A stretch of 13,489 bases of DNA, taken from NCBI GenBank assembly GCA_007121115.1, contig SKMI01000316.1:1-13489 (forward strand), written 5' to 3'. The notes under the pieces are model-generated. The model saw only the letters and a list, made by a program, of their open reading frames with translations, did no database searches and was not told where the DNA came from. Positions 6,795 through 13,489 of the stretch are shown here, piece by piece (within the stretch, counting starts at the first letter, position 1; the number at the start of each line of letters is the position of its first letter). The DNA is from Paracoccaceae bacterium (GTDB taxonomy: Bacteria > Pseudomonadota > Alphaproteobacteria > Rhodobacterales > Rhodobacteraceae). Position numbers and translations under genes: made by a program.

Positions 6795-8360
6795 ATGCCC
6801 ATCAACGCCCCCGCCCCCGAACGCCGCCGCCGGTCCGGCGGGCGGGGCGGCAATGCCCGGCGGACCGACAGCTTCCGACTGGACCAGATGCCCTGGGGCC
6901 AGCCGGTCAACCCGGACCGGCCGATCGAGCCCCTGCCGCCAGAAGGTGTGGACGCCATCCACCGCGCCGCCCTGCGCATCCTGTCCGAGATCGGGGTCGA
7001 GTTCCTGCACCCCGGTGCGCTGGACCTGTTCCGGCAGGCCGGGTGCATCGTGGACGGCAACACCGTCCGCATGGACGGCGATTTCGTCACCGAGATGCTG
7101 GCCCGCGCGCCCGGCCCCTTCACCATCACGCCGCGCAACCCCGACCGTGCCGTGCACATCGGCGGCCAGCACATCGCCTTCGTCAATGTCTCCTCGCCCC
7201 CGTCAAGCTGGGACATGGTGCGCGGCAAGCGCCCCGGCGACTTCGCCACCTTCCGCGAGTTCCTGATGCTGACGCAGGCGTTCAACTGCATCCATGTGGC
7301 CGGCGGCTACCCGGTGGAGCCGGTGGACATCCACGCTTCCGTCCGCCACCTGGATTGCATCGCCGAAAAGCTGATCCTGACCGACAAGGTCTGCCATGCC
7401 TATTGTCTGGGCAAGGAACGGGTCGAGGATGCGATGGAGATGGTGCGCCTTGCCGCGGGCCTCAGCCACGCCGAGTTCGACGCCGCCCCGCGCATGTATT
7501 CCAACATCAACTCGGTCTCGCCGCTCCGCCATGACTTCCCCATGATCGACGGCGCGCTGCGGTTGGCGAAGCGGGGCCAGCCGATCGTTGTCACGCCCTT
7601 CACGCTCGCGGGCGCCATGGCGCCGGTGACGCTGGCGGGCGCGGTGGCGCAATCGCTGGCGGAATCGCTCTGCGCGCTGGCGCTGATCCAGTACGCCGCC
7701 CCCGGCGCGCCGGTGGCGCTGGGCACCTTCACCTCGAATGTGGACATGCGCTCTGGCGCGCCCGCCTTCGGGACGCCCGAATACATGCGGGCGACGCAGA
7801 TGACCGGGCAGATGGCGCGCTTCTATGGCCTGCCGCTGCGGTCCTCGGGCGTCTGCACGGCGAACATCCCCGATGCCCAGGCCATGTGGGAGACCTGCAA
7901 CTCGCTCTGGGCGGCGGTGCAGTCGGGGTCGAACCTCGTCTATCACGCGGCGGGCTGGCTGGAGGGGGGGCTGATCGCCTCGCCCGAGAAGTTCGTCATG
8001 GATTGCGAGGTGCTGCAGATCATCCAGCGCTACTGCGACCCGGTGCTGGCCGACACCTCGGACGACGCGCTGGCGGTCGAGGCCATCGCCGAGGTCGGCG
8101 CGGGCGGGCATTTCTTCGGCGTCGGCCACACGCAGGCCCGCTACGAGACCGCGTTCCACGCGCCCTTCGTGTCCGACTGGCGCAACTTCGAGGCGTGGGA
8201 GAAGGACGGCGCCACCGACACCACCACCCGCGCGCACCGCATCTACCGCCAGATCGTCGAGGGCTTCACTCCGCCGCCCCTGCCCGAGGACCGGCGCGAG
8301 GCGCTGATGGCGTTCGTGACCCGCCGCAAGGCCGAGGGCGGCGCGCCGACGGATTTCTGA
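6795..8360 (+). CDS. Trimethylamine methyltransferase (MttB) family protein, non-pyrrolysine
   Basis: The 521-aa product is colinear with the MttB superfamily: a basic, disordered opening (RRRRSGGRGG at 10-19), then PWGQPVNPDRPIEPLPPEGV, the alpha-helical start of the barrel, and a C-terminal stretch ending EDRREALMAFVTRRKAEGG. Archaeal MttB needs an in-frame UAG for pyrrolysine; this frame is uninterrupted, so it belongs to the large group lacking it. Characterised members of that group demethylate quaternary amines such as glycine betaine, proline betaine or carnitine and pass the methyl to a corrinoid protein. No corrinoid-protein or reactivase gene is present here. The ATG at 6795 has a modest GAGG at 6786-6789. 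The substrate, and even whether it works through a corrinoid in this aerobic-looking background, are open. Confidence 0.9.
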   Translation: MPINAPAPERRRRSGGRGGNARRTDSFRLDQMPWGQPVNPDRPIEPLPPEGVDAIHRAALRILSEIGVEFLHPGALDLFRQAGCIVDGNTVRMDGDFVTEMLARAPGPFTITPRNPDRAVHIGGQHIAFVNVSSPPSSWDMVRGKRPGDFATFREFLMLTQAFNCIHVAGGYPVEPVDIHASVRHLDCIAEKLILTDKVCHAYCLGKERVEDAMEMVRLAAGLSHAEFDAAPRMYSNINSVSPLRHDFPMIDGALRLAKRGQPIVVTPFTLAGAMAPVTLAGAVAQSLAESLCALALIQYAAPGAPVALGTFTSNVDMRSGAPAFGTPEYMRATQMTGQMARFYGLPLRSSGVCTANIPDAQAMWETCNSLWAAVQSGSNLVYHAAGWLEGGLIASPEKFVMDCEVLQIIQRYCDPVLADTSDDALAVEAIAEVGAGGHFFGVGHTQARYETAFHAPFVSDWRNFEAWEKDGATDTTTRAHRIYRQIVEGFTPPPLPEDRREALMAFVTRRKAEGGAPTDF

Positions 8361-8456
8361 GAAACGCGCGGGTCGTGGAAGTGGAGCCTCCGAGCGCGCG
8401 CGAGCACAAACAAGACGCAGCGGCTCAGAAGGACGCACTACCTCGACAAATGCATC

Positions 8457-8476
8457 GCCCGGCGGCAACGCCGGGC
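8457..8476. repeat. Perfect 8-bp stem-loop with GCAA loop
   Basis: GCCCGGCG/CGCCGGGC around GCAA, a GNRA-type tetraloop on the plus strand. It lies about 97 bp after the MttB-family stop, so it may end or protect that transcript. No U-tract follows; the next stem starts at the following base. Confidence 0.5.
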
Positions 8477-8504
8477 AGCGCCTGCCTGCCCCCCGGCAGG
8501 CGCT
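8477..8504. repeat. Perfect 10-bp stem-loop directly after the first
   Basis: Arms AGCGCCTGCC (8477-8486) and GGCAGGCGCT (8495-8504) with an 8-nt loop TGCCCCCC. It abuts the preceding stem-loop with no spacer. The 3' arm recurs exactly at 8587-8596. Confidence 0.5.
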
Positions 8505-8549
8505 TCAGACGTCACAAATTGTTGCAGCGCGGGAAGTTGCACAGACGCC

Positions 8550-8570
8550 GCGCGATTGGCACCGTCGCGC
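8550..8570. repeat. 6-bp inverted repeat GCGCGA/TCGCGC
   Basis: Arms at 8550-8555 and 8565-8570 with a 9-nt loop. Short, and in GC-rich DNA such repeats occur by chance; listed because it lies within the cluster of stronger stems. Confidence 0.3.
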
Positions 8571-8573
8571 TTC

Positions 8574-8595
8574 AGCGCCTACCCAGGCAGGCGCT
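8574..8595. repeat. 7-bp inverted repeat related to the stem at 8477
   Basis: Arms AGCGCCT (8574-8580) and AGGCGCT (8589-8595) with an 8-nt loop, the same loop length and the same arm core as the stem-loop at 8477-8504. The 10-mer GGCAGGCGCT is shared (8495-8504 and 8587-8596), so the two look like diverged copies of one element. Confidence 0.45.
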
Positions 8596-8774
8596 GCCCT
8601 CCTGTCTACTCAGGGGCCGGGTCAGGCAAGAGTTTTCATGCTCGGCGCAGGGTAGCGCAATCGGTGTTCTGACCCCGACAGCTACACCCCGCCGCCCAAG
8701 CCCGACCCCTGACGCCCTTGCCCTTCCCGCGCGCATCTGGCACGCCGGGGGGCCTGCCCCAACCGGACCCCGCC

Positions 8775-9659
8775 ATGCCCGCCCGTGCGCCGTTGACCGA
8801 TGCCAATCTGCCGCTGGCCATTGCCACCATCTGCGCGGGCGTCGCCTTTCTGGTGGCCAATGACGCTATCGCCAAGCTGCTGACCGAGCGTTACAACCCC
8901 GTCCAGATCATCGCCATCCGCAATATCCTCGCCCTGCCGATGATCGCCGCCGTGGTGCTGGTGCTCTCCGGTCCCTCGGGCCTGCGCACGCGGCATCTGC
9001 GGCTGCACGCCGTCCGGGGCGCGCTGATGCTGGCGGGGGCGTTCCTGTATTTCTCGGCCCTGCAGGTGCTGCCGCTGGCGGAAGCCACGGCGCTGGTCTT
9101 CTCGGCCCCGATCTTCATCACCGCGCTGTCGGTGCCGATCCTGGGCGAACGCGTCGGCCCGTGGCGCTGGGCGGCGGTGCTGGTGGGGTTTGTGGGGGTC
9201 CTCGTGATCGTCCAGCCGGGCAGTGCGGCGTTCCACCCGGCCTCGCTCATGGTGCTGGGCACGGCCACCTGCTACGCGCTCTTCATGATGATGGCGCGCT
9301 TCATCGGCCGGGACGAGGGGCTGTGGTCGATGATGTTCTTTGCCGTGGGCATCCCGGGGCTTTACGCCATCCCCTTCGCCGCCGCCGTCTGGACCCCGGT
9401 GGCGTGGTCGGACGCAGGCATGTTCCTGGCCATCGCGGTGCTGGGCAGCCTGGGCATCACCATGATCGGTCACGCGTTCCGGCTGGCCCCGGCGGCGGTG
9501 GTGGCGCCCTTCGACTATACCGCGATCCTCTGGGCCTCGGGGCTTGGCTGGCTGGTCTGGGGCGACCTGCCGGGGGCGGCGACGGTGCTGGGCGCGGCGA
9601 TCATCATCGGGGGTGGGCTGATCATCGTCTGGCGCGAGGGGCGGCGCGGCTCCGGCTGA
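8775..9659 (+). CDS. EamA/DMT-superfamily transporter
   Basis: The internal ATG at 8775 (MPARAPLTD) is preferred to one at 8718, whose extra 19 residues are Pro/Gly-rich and unlike this family; no strong ribosome site helps decide. The 294-aa protein is very hydrophobic with about ten membrane segments in two EamA repeats, roughly 10-140 and 150-285. Typical family signatures are the end of the first repeat, LGERVGPWRWAAVLVGFVGV, followed by VIVQPG, and in the second repeat PAAVVAPFDYTAILWA followed by GWLVWGDLPG. It is an inner-membrane carrier, most likely an exporter or exchanger of small metabolites. The substrate cannot be deduced. It stands alone between the stem-loop region and the molybdenum hydroxylase operon, on the same strand as both neighbours. 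Confidence 0.88.
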   Translation: MPARAPLTDANLPLAIATICAGVAFLVANDAIAKLLTERYNPVQIIAIRNILALPMIAAVVLVLSGPSGLRTRHLRLHAVRGALMLAGAFLYFSALQVLPLAEATALVFSAPIFITALSVPILGERVGPWRWAAVLVGFVGVLVIVQPGSAAFHPASLMVLGTATCYALFMMMARFIGRDEGLWSMMFFAVGIPGLYAIPFAAAVWTPVAWSDAGMFLAIAVLGSLGITMIGHAFRLAPAAVVAPFDYTAILWASGLGWLVWGDLPGAATVLGAAIIIGGGLIIVWREGRRGSG

Positions 9660-9667
9660 TCCCCCCA

Positions 9668-9687
9668 AATGCGCCCCGAATGCGCCC
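9668..9687. repeat. Direct repeat AATGCGCCC, 11 bp apart
   Basis: Two exact copies, 9668-9676 and 9679-9687, offset by 11 bp (one helical turn), lie in the 94-bp gap before the molybdenum hydroxylase operon. The position suits an activator or repressor site, but the repeat is short and the assignment speculative. Confidence 0.3.
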
Positions 9688-9753
9688 AAGGTCGCATATG
9701 CCTCTCGCCCGTCCCGTGCTTTGATGCGGCCAAAGGGATCAAGGGAGGATGTT

Positions 9754-10245
<492 letters not shown>

Positions 10246-10266
10246 CCGCGCGGCACAGGATTTTTC

Positions 10267-10274
10267 AGGGAGGA
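10267..10274 (+). promoter_or_regulatory. Strong ribosome binding site of the large-subunit gene
   Basis: AGGGAGGA lies 4 nt before the ATG at 10279 and confirms that start. A near-identical AGGGAGGA at 9742-9749 precedes the small-subunit gene, consistent with matched high translation of the subunits. Confidence 0.6.
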
Positions 10275-10278
10275 CAAC

Positions 10279-12654
<2,376 letters not shown>

Positions 12655-12667
12655 GGGAGCAAGGGCA

Positions 12668-13453
12668 ATGTATGACTTCGACTTCGTGAAACCCGGCTCC
12701 ATCGAGGGCGCGGTCAAGGCGCTGGCAGCCGAGGATGCGATCCCGCTGGCTGGGGGGCAGACGCTGCTGCCTTCGATGAAACAGCGGCTCAACCAGCCTT
12801 CGGCGCTGGTCAGCCTGCGCGGCATCCCGGAATTGCAGGGCGTCTGCCGCGATGGCGACGCGCTGGTTATCGGCGCAGCCACGACCCATGCGCGTGTGGC
12901 GGCCGAGGCCGGGGATTACCCCGGGCTGGCGGCGCTGGCGGGCCAGATCGGCGATCCGGCGGTGCGCGCCATGGGCACCATCGGCGGGTCGCTGGCCAAC
13001 AACGATCCCTCGGCCTGCTATCCGGCGGCGGTGTTGGGCTCGGGCGCGACGGTTGTCACAAACGCGCGCGAGATCGAAGCGGATGACTTCTTCGACGGCA
13101 TGTTCGCCACCGCGCTCGAGGAGGGCGAGATCATCACCTCGGTCCGCTTCCCCATCCCGCAGAAGGCCGCCTACGCCAAGTTCCACCAGCCCGCCTCGCG
13201 CTTCGCGCTGGCAGGGGCCTTCGTGGCGCAATTCGCCGATGGCGTGCGCGTGGCGATCACCGGCGCGTCCGAGGACGGCGTCTTCCGCTGGGTGCAGGCC
13301 GAAGCCGCGCTGAAGGACAACTTCTCCGCCGAGGCGCTCTCCGGTCTCACCCTCCCGGCCGAGGGCATGATCGGTGACCTGCACGGCACCCCCGAATACC
13401 GCGCCCACCTGGCCGCGGTGATGACCCGCCGCGCAGTCGCCGCCGCAGGTTGA
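12668..13453 (+). CDS. Molybdenum hydroxylase medium subunit, FAD-binding (CoxM-type)
   Basis: The 261-aa protein is the FAD-binding subunit of the same enzyme. Both FAD motifs are clear: AGGQTLLPSM at 28-37 and TIGGSLANNDPS at 104-115. The C-terminal part from about 150 on is the CO dehydrogenase flavoprotein C-terminal domain. It takes electrons from the [2Fe-2S] clusters and hands them to an external acceptor. The gene follows the large-subunit stop by 13 nt, with GGGAG at 12655-12659 as likely ribosome site, and its stop is the last coding position before a strong stem-loop. At 261 aa it is slightly short, compared with about 280-290 in many CoxM proteins, but both motifs and the C-terminal domain are intact. 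Confidence 0.93.
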   Translation: MYDFDFVKPGSIEGAVKALAAEDAIPLAGGQTLLPSMKQRLNQPSALVSLRGIPELQGVCRDGDALVIGAATTHARVAAEAGDYPGLAALAGQIGDPAVRAMGTIGGSLANNDPSACYPAAVLGSGATVVTNAREIEADDFFDGMFATALEEGEIITSVRFPIPQKAAYAKFHQPASRFALAGAFVAQFADGVRVAITGASEDGVFRWVQAEAALKDNFSAEALSGLTLPAEGMIGDLHGTPEYRAHLAAVMTRRAVAAAG

Positions 13454-13464
13454 CCACAGCCCCC

Positions 13465-13488
13465 GTCCGGCGCGCCCGCGCGCCGGAC
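13465..13488 (+). terminator. Perfect 10-bp stem-loop after the molybdenum hydroxylase genes, possible terminator
   Basis: Arms GTCCGGCGCG and CGCGCCGGAC enclose a 4-nt CCCG loop, starting 11 nt after the FAD-subunit stop. The window ends 1 nt after the stem, so the U-tract needed for an intrinsic terminator cannot be seen. Position and stability support a transcript end or an mRNA-stabilising structure before a further gene. Confidence 0.55.
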
Positions 13489-13489
13489 A

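Larger units (their letters stand above)
8361..8774. other. 414-bp intergenic region with a cluster of inverted repeats, no gene seen
   Basis: No frame here has a family-like product or plausible start. The stretch 8457-8595 is dense in perfect inverted repeats: four in about 140 bp. No T-run follows any of them, so a simple terminator is not evident. The remaining part (8600-8774) shows nothing recognisable beyond being the upstream region of the transporter gene. Confidence 0.6.

Noticed and set aside
6795..8360. Pyrrolysine-containing trimethylamine methyltransferase
   Set aside because: There is no in-frame TAG, and none of the pyl genes is present in the window.
7203..8468. Minus-strand open frame of 421 codons opposite the MttB-family gene
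   Set aside because: Translation is Arg/His/Gly-rich without recognisable motifs; the plus-strand protein is a full-length family match.
8600..8700. tRNA-like or riboswitch-like element in the gap before the transporter
   Set aside because: No acceptor stem, TTC-arm or recognised riboswitch core could be folded by eye.

Overview
The window reads as chromosomal DNA from a high-GC alphaproteobacterium, most likely of the Rhodobacterales (Roseobacter/Paracoccus relatives). The grounds are the GC-rich codon use, strong AGGAGG-type ribosome sites, and the protein families present together: a non-pyrrolysine MttB homologue, a dimethylglycine/sarcosine dehydrogenase-like flavoprotein, a signal-less PhnD-like protein, a form II CoxSLM-type molybdenum hydroxylase and an EamA transporter. 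The placement is an inference; there is no rRNA or other marker in the window.

Left part (1-5987): a minus-strand gene set faces a plus-strand XRE-family regulator across a 144-bp intergenic region. In transcription order the set is a membrane-bound di-iron desaturase/hydroxylase (4056-5003), a small PhnD-like binding protein without signal peptide (3349-4059), a two-domain FAD plus folate (DAO + GcvT) demethylating dehydrogenase (809-3352), and a zinc MDR alcohol/formaldehyde-type dehydrogenase running off the left edge (1-731). The first three overlap by 4 nt (GTGA, ATGA), so they are almost certainly one transcript. The shared promoter region holds a perfect 13-bp inverted repeat and a second, related site 44 bp away, which are good candidates for the regulator's operators. 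The chemistry suggested is oxidative attack on an N-methylated compound followed by methyl transfer to folate and aldehyde oxidation. The substrate is not known from sequence. This is the best candidate for an under-described system in the window.

Middle part (6050-9659): a small SAM-dependent methyltransferase of visibly lower GC (possible acquisition), then an orphan MttB-family methyltransferase without pyrrolysine and without a corrinoid protein beside it, then a 414-bp non-coding stretch with four inverted repeats, then an EamA/DMT-type transporter.

Right part (9754-13453): a complete three-gene operon for a molybdenum hydroxylase, in the order small [2Fe-2S] subunit, large Mo-pterin subunit, medium FAD subunit. 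The large subunit has AYRGAGR in place of the Cys-containing CO dehydrogenase loop, and the S-L-M gene order is that of form II enzymes, so the natural substrate is probably not CO. A 10-bp perfect stem-loop follows at the right edge and may be the terminator.

No tRNA, rRNA, CRISPR array, insertion sequence or phage gene was seen.
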